Assembly: GCA_005405945.1 (NCBI GenBank)
Contig: BJHW01000001.1
Location: forward strand, 4,092,001-4,156,000
Reading direction: 5' to 3'
DNA length: 64,000 bases
DNA from: Streptomyces violaceusniger
GTDB lineage: Bacteria > Actinomycetota > Actinomycetes > Streptomycetales > Streptomycetaceae
Below are positions 27,882-37,915 of the stretch, in pieces (the stretch's first letter is position 1; each line of letters starts with the position of its first letter). The notes beneath the pieces were generated by a model. That model worked only from the letters and a program-made list of their open reading frames with translations, had not been told where the DNA came from and did no database searches. Position numbers and translations under genes: made by a program.

Positions 27882-27898
27882 TTGTTGGACCTCCACAA
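27882..27898 (+). promoter_or_regulatory. Candidate FasR site upstream of fabD
   Basis: TTGTTGGACCTCCACAA is an imperfect palindrome (TTGT...ACAA arms plus inner G/C pair) in the 89-bp fasR-fabD gap. FasR is known to act on this promoter in S. coelicolor; assigning it to this exact sequence is my inference. Confidence 0.45.
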
Positions 27899-27966
27899 TT
27901 CCCCTGACGGTTCTTCGTCCTTGTCCTCACGGGCGAGCCGGACCGTCCACAAGAGAGAGTGTGAGA

Positions 27967-28955
27967 GTGCTCGTACTCGTCGCTCCCGGCCAGGGCGCTC
28001 AAAAGCCCGGCTTCCTGACCCCCTGGCTCGACCTCCCCGGCGTCACCGAACGTCTGACCTGGTGGTCGGCCGTCTCCGGTCTGGACCTCATCCACTACGG
28101 CACCAAGGCCGATGAGGAGGAGATCCGCGACACCGCGGTGGCCCAGCCGCTGCTGGTGGCCGCCGGTCTGGCCTCCGCCCACGCGCTGTTCGGCGAGGGC
28201 TTCGAGGGCGCGACCGGACTCGCGGAGCTGCCGAACCGTATCGGCGCGGTCGCGGGCCACAGCGTCGGCGAGATCACCGCGGCCGCGGCCTCCGGTGTGC
28301 TCACCGACGAAGCGGCCATGGTGCTGGTCCGCCGCCGCGGACTCGCCATGGCGGAGGCCGCGAGCCGCACCGAGACCGGAATGGCCGCCATACTGGGTGG
28401 CGAGCAGGACGATGTCGTCAGCCACCTCGACAAGCACGGACTGACCCCGGCGAACGTCAACGGCGCCGGGCAGATCGTGGCCGCGGGCACCGCCGAGCAG
28501 CTGGCGGCGCTGGCCGAGGACAAGCCGGAGGGGGTGCGCCGCGTCGTACCGCTCAAGGTGGCCGGCGCGTTCCACACCGACCACATGGCCCCGGCGGTCG
28601 CCGCCCTCGAGGCCCTGGTCGCGGGCGTCCCGGTGGCCGATCCGCGCACGGCTTACGTCTCCAACCGGGACGGCGGGGTCGTGACGACCGGGGCCGGGGT
28701 GATCGAGCGGCTGGTCGCCCAGGTGTCCAACCCGGTGCGCTGGGATCTGTGCATGGAGACCTTCCAGGAGATGGGTGTCACCGGGCTGATCGAGGTGGCC
28801 CCGGGCGGCACGCTCGCCGGCATCGCCAAGCGCGCGCTGCCGGGCGTCACCAATGTGGCGCTGAAGACTCCGGACGATCTCGACACGGCCCGTGCGCTGA
28901 TCGAGGAGCACGCCGTTCCCGTCGACACACCGGCCGAAGAGGAGCTCCGAGAAGC

Positions 28956-28959
<4 letters not shown>
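27967..28959 (+). CDS. fabD: Malonyl-CoA:ACP acyltransferase
   Basis: 330 residues from GTG 27967, matching the family N-terminus (V)LVLVAPGQGAQKPGFLTP; GTG 27961 is an alternative behind AAGAGAGAG. It transfers malonyl from CoA to ACP. The catalytic Ser is in IGAVAGHSVGEITAAAASGV, the malonyl-carboxylate Arg in VLVRRRGLAMAEA and the active-site His in KVAGAFHTDHMAPA. First gene of the essential type II fatty-acid operon; it overlaps fabH by 4 nt, implying translational coupling. Malonyl-ACP from this enzyme also feeds polyketide synthases in Streptomyces. Confidence 0.97.
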
Positions 28960-29965
<1,006 letters not shown>

Positions 29966-30047
29966 GCTCCAAAGTCCATATCCACGCAGCCCCGTAGAAG
30001 TCGGACGCTGCGCCACCACCGCAACACACCGAAGAAGGAGCGCCGCA

Positions 30048-30296
30048 ATGGCCGCCACTCAGGAAGAGATCCTCGAGGGTCTCGCCGAGATCGTCAACGA
30101 GATCGCCGGTATCCCGACCGAGGACGTCCTGCTGGACAAGTCCTTCACCGACGACCTGGACGTCGACTCGCTGTCCATGGTCGAGGTGGTCGTCGCCGCC
30201 GAGGAGCGCTTCGACGTGAAGATCCCGGACGACGACGTCAAGAACCTCAAGACCGTCGGCGACGCCGTCGAGTACATCCTCAAGCACCAGGGCTGA
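30048..30296 (+). CDS. acpP: Acyl carrier protein, fatty acid synthesis
   Basis: 82 residues from ATG 30048, with GAAGGAG upstream. Acidic four-helix ACP whose phosphopantetheine attachment Ser is in DLDVDSLSMVEVVVAAEERF; helix III motif is KIPDDDVKNLKTVGDAV. It carries growing acyl chains in the cytosol. It is 83 bp from fabH, and the gap may hold an internal promoter because ACP is needed in larger amounts than the enzymes. Confidence 0.98.
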   Translation: MAATQEEILEGLAEIVNEIAGIPTEDVLLDKSFTDDLDVDSLSMVEVVVAAEERFDVKIPDDDVKNLKTVGDAVEYILKHQG

Positions 30297-30372
30297 GCCC
30301 GTATCAAGGCCGGTCGTCGCCACCTGTGCGGTGGCAGGTCCAGCACCTTCTACACGTGGAGTAGGAATTCCT

Positions 30373-31638
30373 GTGAACTCGACCAATCGCACCGTGGTCG
30401 TCACCGGTGTTGGTGCCACGACGCCGCTGGGTGGCGACGCCCCGTCGACCTGGGAGGCCATGCTGGCCGGCCGGTCCGGCGTCCGCCTCCTGGAGGAGGA
30501 ATGGGCGGCCGAGTTGCCGGTCCGCATCGCCGCGAAGATCGCGGTGGAGCCGGGCACGATCATTCCGCGTCCGCAGGCCCGCAAGCTCGACCGTTCCGCG
30601 CAGTTCGCGCTGCTCGCGGCTCGTGAGGCATGGGCGGACGCGGGCTTCACCGCCAGGGCGGGCGAGGACTCCTCGATCGACCCCGACCGGCTCGGCGCGG
30701 TCGTGGCCTCCGGCATCGGCGGGGTCACCACCCTGCTCGACCAGTACGACGTGCTGCGCGAGAAGGGCGTCCGCAAGGTCTCCCCGCACACCGTGCCGAT
30801 GCTGATGCCCAACAGCCCGGCGGCGAACGTCAGCATCGACCTCAACGCCCGCGCGGGCGCGCACACCCCGGTGAGCGCGTGCGCGTCCGGCGCCGAGGCC
30901 ATCGGCTACGCCATCGAGATGATCCGCAGCGGCCGCGCCGATGTGGTCGTCGCGGGCGGCACCGAGGCGTCCATCCACCCGCTGCCCATGGTCGCCTTCG
31001 GCAACATGATGGCGATGTCCAAGAACAACGACGACCCGCATGGCGCCTCGCGCCCGTTCGACGTCGACCGCAACGGCTTCGTGATGGGCGAGGGCTCGGG
31101 CGCCATCGTCCTGGAGTCGGCGGAGCACGCCGCCGCGCGCGGCGCCCGGGTGTACGCGCAGGCCATCGGCCAGGGCATCTCGGCCGACGCCCACCACATC
31201 ACCCAGCCGGAGCCGTCCGGCAACGGCATCGGGAACGCGCTGCAGAACCTGGTGGAGAACACCGGCATCAGCGGTGCCGAGGTCGCGCACGTCAACGCGC
31301 ACGCGACCTCGACGCCGCAGGGCGACCTGGCGGAGATCAAGGCGCTGCGCAAGGTGTTCGGCGACGACGTGGACCACATGGCGGTCTCCGCCACCAAGTC
31401 CATGACGGGCCATCTGCTCGGCGGCGCGGGCGGCGTGGAGACGGTGGCCAGCGTGCTCGCGCTGTACCACCGGCTGGCCCCGCCGACGATCAACATCGGC
31501 TCGCTGGACCCGGAGGCGGACGCGGACGTCGTGACCGGCGAGGCGCGGGCGCTGCCGGCCGAGGGCCCGATCGTGGCGCTGAACGACTCGTTCGGCTTCG
31601 GCGGCCACAATGTGGTGCTGGCCTTCCGCTCGATCTGA
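30373..31638 (+). CDS. fabF: 3-oxoacyl-ACP synthase II
   Basis: 421 residues from GTG 30373, behind GGAGTAGGA. It elongates acyl-ACP with malonyl-ACP. The thiolase-fold catalytic triad is complete: Cys in TPVSACASGAEAIGYAIEMI, first His in VAHVNAHATSTPQGDLAEIK, second His in FGFGGHNVVLAF. Substrate-loop residues IGGVTTLLDQYDVL and MLMPNSPAANVS are normal for FabF. Last gene of the fab operon, followed by strong hairpins. Confidence 0.97.
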   Translation: MNSTNRTVVVTGVGATTPLGGDAPSTWEAMLAGRSGVRLLEEEWAAELPVRIAAKIAVEPGTIIPRPQARKLDRSAQFALLAAREAWADAGFTARAGEDSSIDPDRLGAVVASGIGGVTTLLDQYDVLREKGVRKVSPHTVPMLMPNSPAANVSIDLNARAGAHTPVSACASGAEAIGYAIEMIRSGRADVVVAGGTEASIHPLPMVAFGNMMAMSKNNDDPHGASRPFDVDRNGFVMGEGSGAIVLESAEHAAARGARVYAQAIGQGISADAHHITQPEPSGNGIGNALQNLVENTGISGAEVAHVNAHATSTPQGDLAEIKALRKVFGDDVDHMAVSATKSMTGHLLGGAGGVETVASVLALYHRLAPPTINIGSLDPEADADVVTGEARALPAEGPIVALNDSFGFGGHNVVLAFRSI

Positions 31639-31642
31639 CTGC

Positions 31643-31707
31643 TCGGCGCCGTGCGGCGCCGATATGTGGGGGGCGGCCCGCCTCCGGCTCCGGCCGGGGC
31701 GGGCCGC
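31643..31707 (+). terminator. Double hairpin terminator of the fab operon
   Basis: TCGGCGCC/GGCGCCGA (31643-31662, 4-nt loop) is followed by GCGGCCCGCC/GGCGGGCCGC (31673-31707). They begin 5 bp after the fabF stop. Just beyond, 31735-31790 has three short repeats of TCAGGGGGCT. Confidence 0.75.
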
Positions 31708-31776
31708 TTCCGCGTCAGGGCGACAGGGCGACAGGGCGTCAGGGGGCTTCCCACGTCTCAGGGGGCTCCCCCTGCC

Positions 31777-32670
31777 TCAGGGGGCTTCGCCGTCGAAGCT
31801 GGCGAAGTACGAGGCCACCATGTCCTCGTCGCCGTGGCCCGCCTCGATCGCGCGGCGGAACCGCTCCGCGCCCGCGGCCGCCAGGTCCAGCCGCACTCCG
31901 GCGCGCTCCCCGGCCTGCACGATCAGCCGGGCGTCCTTCTCCGCGGTCTTGGTGGCGAAGCTGGGGTCGAGGTCGCCCCGGAGCAGCTGGGCCGACTTGA
32001 CCCGCATATAGCCGTTGTCCAGCGGGCCGCCCTCGACCGCGTCCAGGAATCCCTGCCAGTCCACGCCCAGCCCCTTGGCGAGGGCGGCCGCCTCGGCGGT
32101 GGCGTGGGTGACGTTGAGGACCCAGCTGTTGAGCACCAGCTTGAGCCGGGTGGCGGCGGCGCCCTCCGCGCTGTCGCCGACCCACACCGTACGGCTGCCG
32201 ATGGCGTCGAAGACCGGCCAGACGACCGGGCGGACGGGGTTGGGCCCGGCGGCCAGCACCAGCAGCTGTCCGCTCTCCGCTGGCTGCTTGGTGCCGAGCA
32301 CGGGTGAGTCGACGAGGACGAGGTCCTTCTCGCGGGCGAACGCGGTGAGCGACTCCAGCGCCTCAAGACCCGCCGTGGTGGCCTGGGCCCACGCGGTTCC
32401 GGGGCGCAGCGCGGGGGCGGCCTGCCGCATCGTCTCGAGCGCCACGGCGCCGTCGTAGAGGATGGTCAGGACGACATCGGCGCCGTCCACGGCCTCGGCC
32501 GGGGTGTCGGTGACGCGTACGCCGTCCTGGCTGAGCGGCTCGGCCTTGGATCGGGTGCGGTTCCACGCACGGACCTCGAGCCCGGAGCGGGCGAGGTTGC
32601 GGGCCATTCCGGAGCCCATGATGCCGGTGCCGAGGACCGCGACGGACGTTGCCGGGTGTTGTTCGGTCAT
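31777..32670 (-). CDS. NAD(P)-dependent beta-hydroxyacid dehydrogenase-like oxidoreductase
   Basis: 297 residues from ATG 32670. Rossmann domain with VAVLGTGIMGSGMARNLARS; substrate motif VLVDSPVLGTKQPAESGQL replaces the usual DAPVSGG; catalytic Lys in ATRLKLVLNSWVLNVTHA. C-terminal helical domain resembles 3-hydroxyisobutyrate dehydrogenase and 6-phosphogluconate dehydrogenase relatives. The substrate is a small beta-hydroxyacid or an imine/aldehyde, not defined by sequence. Convergent with fabF and unrelated to fatty-acid synthesis as far as can be seen. Confidence 0.88.
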   Translation of the reverse strand: MTEQHPATSVAVLGTGIMGSGMARNLARSGLEVRAWNRTRSKAEPLSQDGVRVTDTPAEAVDGADVVLTILYDGAVALETMRQAAPALRPGTAWAQATTAGLEALESLTAFAREKDLVLVDSPVLGTKQPAESGQLLVLAAGPNPVRPVVWPVFDAIGSRTVWVGDSAEGAAATRLKLVLNSWVLNVTHATAEAAALAKGLGVDWQGFLDAVEGGPLDNGYMRVKSAQLLRGDLDPSFATKTAEKDARLIVQAGERAGVRLDLAAAGAERFRRAIEAGHGDEDMVASYFASFDGEAP

Positions 32671-32729
32671 TCCGCCACGCTAAAACCCGAAGCGGGCTAC
32701 GGGCCAAAGGGATGGCGGCGCGTCAGGGC

Positions 32730-33224
32730 TCAGACGACCTGGTGCAGCCAGCGGACCGGGGCGCCCTCACCCGCGTAGCGGAACGGCTCCAGCTCGTCGT
32801 CCCAGGGCTTGCCGAGCAGCTTGGCGATCTCCGCCTCGAGGTCGCTCTCGCCGCGGGCGGAGCGGGCGAGGGCGGCGCGCAGCCGGTCCTCGGGGATCAG
32901 GATGTCGCCGTGCATTCCGGTGACGGCGTGGAAGATGCCGAGCTCGGGGGTGGAGCTGTAGCGCTCGCCCTCGGCGGTGGCGCAGGGATCGGCGGTCACC
33001 TCGAAGCGCAGCAGATGCCAGCCGCGGAGCGCGGAGGCCAGTTTGGAGGCCGTGCCGACCTCGCCCTGCCAGGAGAACTCGGCACGCCAGGTGCCGTTCG
33101 CCGCAGGCTGCTTGATCCAGTCGAGAGTGACCCGCACGCCGAGGACGCCCGCGATCGCCCATTCGACGTGCGGGCACAGCGCGCGCGGAGCGGAGTGCAC
33201 ATACAGAACTCCACGGGTCGTCAC
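32730..33224 (-). CDS. DUF3145 family protein
   Basis: 164 residues from GTG 33224, with AGGAGG 6-7 nt upstream. Opens VTTRGVLYVHSAPRALCPHVEWAIAGVLG and contains WRAEFSWQGEVGTASKLASA, LRFEVTADPCATAEGERYSS and GKPWDDELEPFRYAGEGAPV. DUF3145 is a conserved actinobacterial family of unknown function usually found near the fatty-acid genes. Cytosolic; no catalytic motif visible. Confidence 0.9.
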   Translation of the reverse strand: MTTRGVLYVHSAPRALCPHVEWAIAGVLGVRVTLDWIKQPAANGTWRAEFSWQGEVGTASKLASALRGWHLLRFEVTADPCATAEGERYSSTPELGIFHAVTGMHGDILIPEDRLRAALARSARGESDLEAEIAKLLGKPWDDELEPFRYAGEGAPVRWLHQVV

Positions 33225-33549
33225 CGGTGCCTCCTGTGCGGTTCGAGGTGCGCCTTCCCCAGCGGCCTCGCGCCCGTACCGGTCCCGCCCGGGACATCGG
33301 ATCACATTCTGCCCTAGTGATCACTCCCACACCAGTCTCGACGTCACCTTCAGTGAAATTTATCGGGCAGAATTCTCAAGAAAGTGGACAGGATGTGACG
33401 GGGCGTAATGTGCTGGTATCGCATGGCGCGCCATGTCGCGGGGACGACGCTCATCTGGCACAAGAAAAACGTACCGTGCGATCCAGCCGGAGGAGTGACG
33501 TACCGTCGGTCCGGATAGATATCACCCAACAGCCGGAGGGGGAACAGCC
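33225..33549. other. Divergent promoter region, DUF3145 / SGNH lipoprotein
   Basis: 325 bp without a gene. It is less GC-rich than its surroundings around 33335-33420 (CACCTTCAGTGAAATTTATC), consistent with promoters. I see no clear palindrome. Confidence 0.4.
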
Positions 33550-34572
33550 ATGCGGGTCAGCGCGACACGCCGGAAGCGATCGGCGGCCGCTTCCTCGACC
33601 ACGCGTACGATCGTGCGCCCGTCCTCGCGCACTACATCGCCCACCGCCGGGCGCACCGCTGAGCGCACCGCTGGGCGCGCTCTTTCGCGCTCCGCCGGGC
33701 GCACCGGCGTGGTGCTGTTCACCGCCGCCGCCGTACTGAGCTCCGCGGGCTGTTTCGGCAGCTCGGACGACCCCTCCCGGCACGGGCCGACCCGCGCGGG
33801 GAAGACCCCGGGCGCCAAGCGGACGATCGTCTGGAACACCCGGCCGACCTCGATCGCCTCCCTGGGCGACTCCATCACCCGCGGCTTCGACGCCTGCTCG
33901 GTGCTCTCCGACTGCCCCGAGGTGTCGTGGTCCACCGGCACCGATGTGAAGAGCCTCGCCCAGCGGCTGCTGCCCTCCGCCACCGCCGACGCGGGCACCC
34001 ACGCCTGGAACTTCGCCAAGACCGGCGCGGTCGTGGCCGACCTCCCCGGCCAGATCGAGGCGGCCGCGGCCCGCAAGCCGAAGCTGATCACCGTGATGAT
34101 CGGCGCCAATGACGCGTGCCGGGACTCGGTGGACGACATGACCTCCACCGAGCAGTTCCGCACCACCTTCACCTCGGCGCTGACCCGGCTGCGCCGTGAT
34201 CTGCCGAAGACCCAGGTGTACGTGGCCAGCGTGCCGGATCTGAAGCGGCTGTGGTCGGAGGGGCGGAAGAACGTCTTCGGGCGGCAGATCTGGAAGCTGG
34301 GCATCTGCCCGTCGATGCTGAAGGACTCCCAGGACCTGGACGCGGCCTCCAACGACCGCCGGCAGCGGGTGGCGGACCGGGTGACCGAGTACAACAAGGT
34401 GCTGAAGGACGTATGCGGGCGGGATGTGCTGTGCCGGTACGACCCGGCGGTGCACGAATACCGCTTCACCACGCATGAGCTGAGCAAATGGGACTGGTTC
34501 CACCCCAGCAAGGCGGGCCAGGCACAACTGGCCGAAATGGCCTACCGCCGCATCACCGCTTCCGCGCCCTGA
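33550..34572 (+). CDS. SGNH/GDSL hydrolase, predicted lipoprotein
   Basis: 340 residues from ATG 33550. A long Arg/Ser/Thr-rich N-terminus (~50 residues) precedes a hydrophobic segment with lipobox VLSSAGC (Cys ~67). The hydrolase domain has block I SIASLGDSITRGFDACS (Ser nucleophile), block III VMIGANDACRDS, and Asp/His in LSKWDWFHPSKAGQAQLAEM. Extra Cys pairs suggest disulphides outside the membrane. Predicted esterase or lipase acting at the cell surface. The extended basic lead could alternatively start later, but no better ribosome site is visible. Confidence 0.88.
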   Translation: MRVSATRRKRSAAASSTTRTIVRPSSRTTSPTAGRTAERTAGRALSRSAGRTGVVLFTAAAVLSSAGCFGSSDDPSRHGPTRAGKTPGAKRTIVWNTRPTSIASLGDSITRGFDACSVLSDCPEVSWSTGTDVKSLAQRLLPSATADAGTHAWNFAKTGAVVADLPGQIEAAAARKPKLITVMIGANDACRDSVDDMTSTEQFRTTFTSALTRLRRDLPKTQVYVASVPDLKRLWSEGRKNVFGRQIWKLGICPSMLKDSQDLDAASNDRRQRVADRVTEYNKVLKDVCGRDVLCRYDPAVHEYRFTTHELSKWDWFHPSKAGQAQLAEMAYRRITASAP

Positions 34573-34686
34573 CCCCGGCCCGCGCCCGTCTCCCGGCCAA
34601 GGACCGGAAGCCGGGCGCTGGCCGCGAGGCGCGAGGCGCCCCTCCGGGCCGGGCGCGGTGGGCCATGGGGTGTCCGGCGGATCTTC

Positions 34687-35110
34687 TATACGGCTCCGCC
34701 GCATAGCAGGGGCTTCGCCCCTGGCCCCCGGGACCTGGGACGCAGCCCCGACCCTCCGGGCTCTGGGGCGGAGCCCCGCCCGGGGCCTGAGGCAGAACCC
34801 GCCCGGGGGCCTGGGGCACAGCCCCGTCCCGGGGCCTGGGGCACAGCCCCGCCCGAGGGCCTGGGGCACAGCCCCGTCCCGGGGCCTGGGGCACAGCCCC
34901 GCCCGAGGGCCTGGGGCACAGCCCCGTCCCGGGGCCTGGGGCACAGCCCCGCCCGAGGGCCTGGGGCACAGCCCCGTCCCGGGGCCTGGGGCACAGCCCC
35001 GCCCGAGGGCCTGGGGCACAGCCCCGTCCCGGGGCCTGGGGCACAGCACCGGTTTCGGGAAGGGGCGGGGAGGGGGCTGTGCCGATATGCGGCTCCGCCG
35101 CGTGGCCCGC
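34687..35110. repeat. 25-bp alternating tandem array flanked by dispersed G/C motifs
   Basis: Ten copies of GGCCTGGGGCACAGCCCC occur between 34807 and 35055, with period ~25 bp. Spacer types alternate strictly, GTCCCGG then GCCCGAG, forming about five ~50-bp dimers. Each unit contains GGGGCACAGCCCC, a small hairpin. The dispersed motif CGGCTCCGCCGC plus AAGGGGCGGGGAGGGG brackets the array (34690 and 35052-35100). No gene is present. Confidence 0.9.
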
Positions 35111-35189
35111 CGCAGGCGTCACGATTCGCCGGTCACCCTCTGACCGGCGGAAGCGGGCCGCAGCCCCACCGCACGCCGGACGGCGTAGC

Positions 35190-37790
35190 TCAGGCCGTCG
35201 TCCGCACCGGCACCGGTGCCGACAGGCGGCGGTCGGCGACGCTGCGGCCCGCCTCCGCCGCGTAGGTGCCCGGGATCAGGCGCCAAGCACCCTTCACCTC
35301 GTCCCAGATCTCCGCGGCCCGGCGGGGCAGGGGGATGGTCGCCTCGGCTGTCTCCCCCGGGGCCGCGGTGACCGAGGCGAAGCCCGCGAGGCGCCGGACC
35401 GGGCGGTCCTCGGCACCGTCATGGGCACCGGCCTCGGCCTCGTCCTCAGGCACGGCGAGATAGACCTGCACCACCTCACGGCCCGCCCGGGCACCCGTAT
35501 TGCGGACCCGCACGGTCACCGTGCCCAGCGCCTCACCGTCGCCCTCCGCGGGAGTGACGTCCATCGCCTCATACGCCCAGTCCGTGTAGCCCAGGCCGTG
35601 CCCGAACCAGTACGCCGGAGCGATCCCCTCCCGCCGCTCCCACGCGCGGTAGCCGATGAACACGCCCTCGTCGTAGACCAGTCGGCCCTCGCTGGGCGTC
35701 ACCGCGCTGACCGGGGCGTCCTCGAGGCGCTGGGGCCAGGTCGTGGGCAGGCGGCCGCCGGGCTCCTCCGCGCCCAGCAGGACGTCGGCGAGCGCGGCCC
35801 CGGCCTCCTGGCCCGGGAACCAGCTCAGCAGCACCGCGGCGACCTCGTCCCGCCAGGCCATCTCGACCGGTGAGCCCGCGTTGACCACCACCACGGTGGG
35901 GGTGCCGGTGGCGGCGACCCGCCGCACCAGCTCGTCCTGACGGCCCGGCAGCCGCAGATGCCCGCGGTCGAAACCCTCGCTCTCGACCCGCTCGGTGGTG
36001 GCGACCACCACCACGGCCGCCTCGGCCGCCGAGGCCGCGGCGACGGCCTCCTGGATCAGCTCCTCGGCGTCCCGCTCCGGCGCCCGGTGCAGCAGACTGA
36101 AGCAGACGGCGTCGAGGATGGCGTCCTCGGGGCGGACCACCGCGCAGGTGAGGCTGACCTCCACCGGTTCGCCCGCCGTGAGCTCCACCTGGCCCCGGGC
36201 CACGGGCGCGCCCATGAACGCCTCGAAGGGGTCGCCGACGTCCTGCGGGTGCTCCTCCCCCTCGAAGAGCACCTTGCCGTCCACGGCGAGCCGGAGGCCG
36301 CCCAGCCCCCGGGTGCCGAAGGAGTGGGCGCCGCTCTCGCGCGGGGTGAAGGTGCCGACGGTCTCGACGGTGTGCAGCTCCTCGAAGCTCACGCCGTCGG
36401 GGAAGTCGCTGATCCACTGCACCTGCCCGTCGGCCAGCCGGGACTCGCCGAGCACCCGCCCGTCGGCGGCCCGGACCACGGCGCGCAGCGCGAACCCCTG
36501 GGCGGCGGGGGCGAGTTCGTCGGTGGGGTCGGCGCCCACGGCGTAGCTGAGCTCGACGCCCGGCGGCAGGGCGGCCCGCAGCCCGTCGAGCGGTGAGACC
36601 ACATGGTCGGGGAAGACCACCGCCGAGCCGCCGCCCAGCACCCGGGCGTCGCGGGCCGCGGCGCCGATCAGGGCCAGCGACCGCACCCCGCCGGGGGCGC
36701 CCGCATCCAGGGGCAGCACCGCGTCCCGGCCACCCGCGCCCTCGTTCCGCAGCAGGACGAAGGACCGCCGGGCGATCTCGCGGGCCAGCGCGTCCCCGTC
36801 GATGGGGCCGGGCCGGTCGGCGGGGGCGACGGCCGGGGCCGCGCCGTCCAGGACGCCGACCCGGGCGGCCAGGGTGAGCAGCCGCCGCACCGCCGCGTCC
36901 AGCTCCGCCTCGCTCACCCGGCCGTCGCGCACCGCGGCGGCCAGCGCCTCGCCGTAGACGGTCCGCGGACCGGGCATCGCGACATCGAGCCCGCCCTTGA
37001 GCCCCCGCACGGTGTCACGGGCCGCCATCCAGTCGGAGACGATGAAGCCGTCGAAGCCCCACTCACCGCGCAGCACCCCCTGTTGGAGCTCGCGGTGCTC
37101 GGTCATGGTCGAGCCGTTGACCCCGTTGTAGGCGGCCATGACGCCCCAGGGGCGGGCGTTCTTGACGATGGCTTCGAAGGGCGCGAGATACAGCTCGCGC
37201 AGCGCCCGCGGGCTCACCTGGTTGTCGACGGTGAAGCGCTCGGTCTCGGCGTCGTTGGCCACGAAGTGCTTGACGGTGGTGCCCACTCCGCCGTCCTGCA
37301 CACCCGTCACATAGCCGGTGCCGATCTCGCCGGTGAGATACGGATCCTCGCTGTACGCCTCGAAGTGGCGGCCGCCCAGCGGGGAGCGGTGCAGATTGAC
37401 CGTCGGCGCGAGCAGCACATGGACGCCCTTGCGCCGCGCCTCCTGCGCGAGCAGCCGCCCGGCCCGCCGGGCGAGCTCCGGGTCCCAGGTCGCGGCGAGC
37501 GCGGTCGGGCTGGGCAGGGCGATGGAGGGGTCGTCGGCGGTCCAGTGGACGCCGCGGACGCCGATCGGGCCGTCCGACATCACCAGGGAGCGCAGCCCGA
37601 TCGCCGGAACGGCGGGCACGCTCCACATGTCCTGCCCGGACAGCAGCCGCGCCTTGGTGTCCAGATCCAGCAGGCCGAGGGCCTTCCCCACGACCTCGGC
37701 CGTGCCGCCCTCACCAACCTCGGCCGTGCCAACCTCGCCGCTCTCGCCGCCCTCGCCGGCCGTGCCGCCCTCGCCGATCGCGTCCGCCAT
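35190..37790 (-). CDS. GH3 beta-glycosidase with PA14 insert and fibronectin III-like tail
   Basis: 866 residues from ATG 37790. After a Gly/Glu/Val repeat-like lead (1-35), the (beta/alpha)8 domain has VLLAPTVNLHRSPLGGRHFE, GVGTTVKHFVANDAETERFT and the nucleophile Asp in GFDGFIVSDWMAARDTVRGL. The second domain begins near residue 340 and is interrupted by a PA14-like region (~430-540, VSFEELHTVETVGTFTPRES). It resumes with VNAGSPVEMAW, and the end is a Fn3-like domain (GTVTVRVRNTGARAGREVVQ). No signal peptide, so it probably hydrolyses imported beta-glucosides or beta-xylosides. Divergent from a TetR gene that likely controls it. The start may lie further downstream. Confidence 0.9.
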   Translation of the reverse strand: MADAIGEGGTAGEGGESGEVGTAEVGEGGTAEVVGKALGLLDLDTKARLLSGQDMWSVPAVPAIGLRSLVMSDGPIGVRGVHWTADDPSIALPSPTALAATWDPELARRAGRLLAQEARRKGVHVLLAPTVNLHRSPLGGRHFEAYSEDPYLTGEIGTGYVTGVQDGGVGTTVKHFVANDAETERFTVDNQVSPRALRELYLAPFEAIVKNARPWGVMAAYNGVNGSTMTEHRELQQGVLRGEWGFDGFIVSDWMAARDTVRGLKGGLDVAMPGPRTVYGEALAAAVRDGRVSEAELDAAVRRLLTLAARVGVLDGAAPAVAPADRPGPIDGDALAREIARRSFVLLRNEGAGGRDAVLPLDAGAPGGVRSLALIGAAARDARVLGGGSAVVFPDHVVSPLDGLRAALPPGVELSYAVGADPTDELAPAAQGFALRAVVRAADGRVLGESRLADGQVQWISDFPDGVSFEELHTVETVGTFTPRESGAHSFGTRGLGGLRLAVDGKVLFEGEEHPQDVGDPFEAFMGAPVARGQVELTAGEPVEVSLTCAVVRPEDAILDAVCFSLLHRAPERDAEELIQEAVAAASAAEAAVVVVATTERVESEGFDRGHLRLPGRQDELVRRVAATGTPTVVVVNAGSPVEMAWRDEVAAVLLSWFPGQEAGAALADVLLGAEEPGGRLPTTWPQRLEDAPVSAVTPSEGRLVYDEGVFIGYRAWERREGIAPAYWFGHGLGYTDWAYEAMDVTPAEGDGEALGTVTVRVRNTGARAGREVVQVYLAVPEDEAEAGAHDGAEDRPVRRLAGFASVTAAPGETAEATIPLPRRAAEIWDEVKGAWRLIPGTYAAEAGRSVADRRLSAPVPVRTTA

Positions 37791-37893
37791 CGCTCGCCCC
37801 TCCCGGTGCGGGTCCCGTCCGGTCCTCGTCCGGGGCCATCGTGGACCCGAGAACCTGTTGCCAGGTAGGTACTGTTATCGACTCGTTATCAAG

Positions 37894-37915
37894 CATGCTC
37901 TACGGTACGAGCATG
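37894..37915. promoter_or_regulatory. Palindrome overlapping the TetR start codon
   Basis: CATGCTC (37894-37900) and GAGCATG (37909-37915) are perfect 7-bp arms with an 8-bp centre; the right arm includes the ATG of the TetR gene. Upstream, GTTATC is repeated at 37874 and 37885. This suits an autoregulatory operator in the 122-bp GH3/TetR gap. Confidence 0.6.

Noticed and set aside
33451..35049. 532-residue frame with CAPGPGTGLCPRP repeats
   Set aside because: It is antisense to the SGNH lipoprotein gene and translates the 34.8-35.1 kb tandem DNA array; no ribosome site or domain.
34807..35055. Possible CRISPR or integron-like array
   Set aside because: The intervening segments are only ~7 bp and alternate between two fixed sequences, so they are not spacers.
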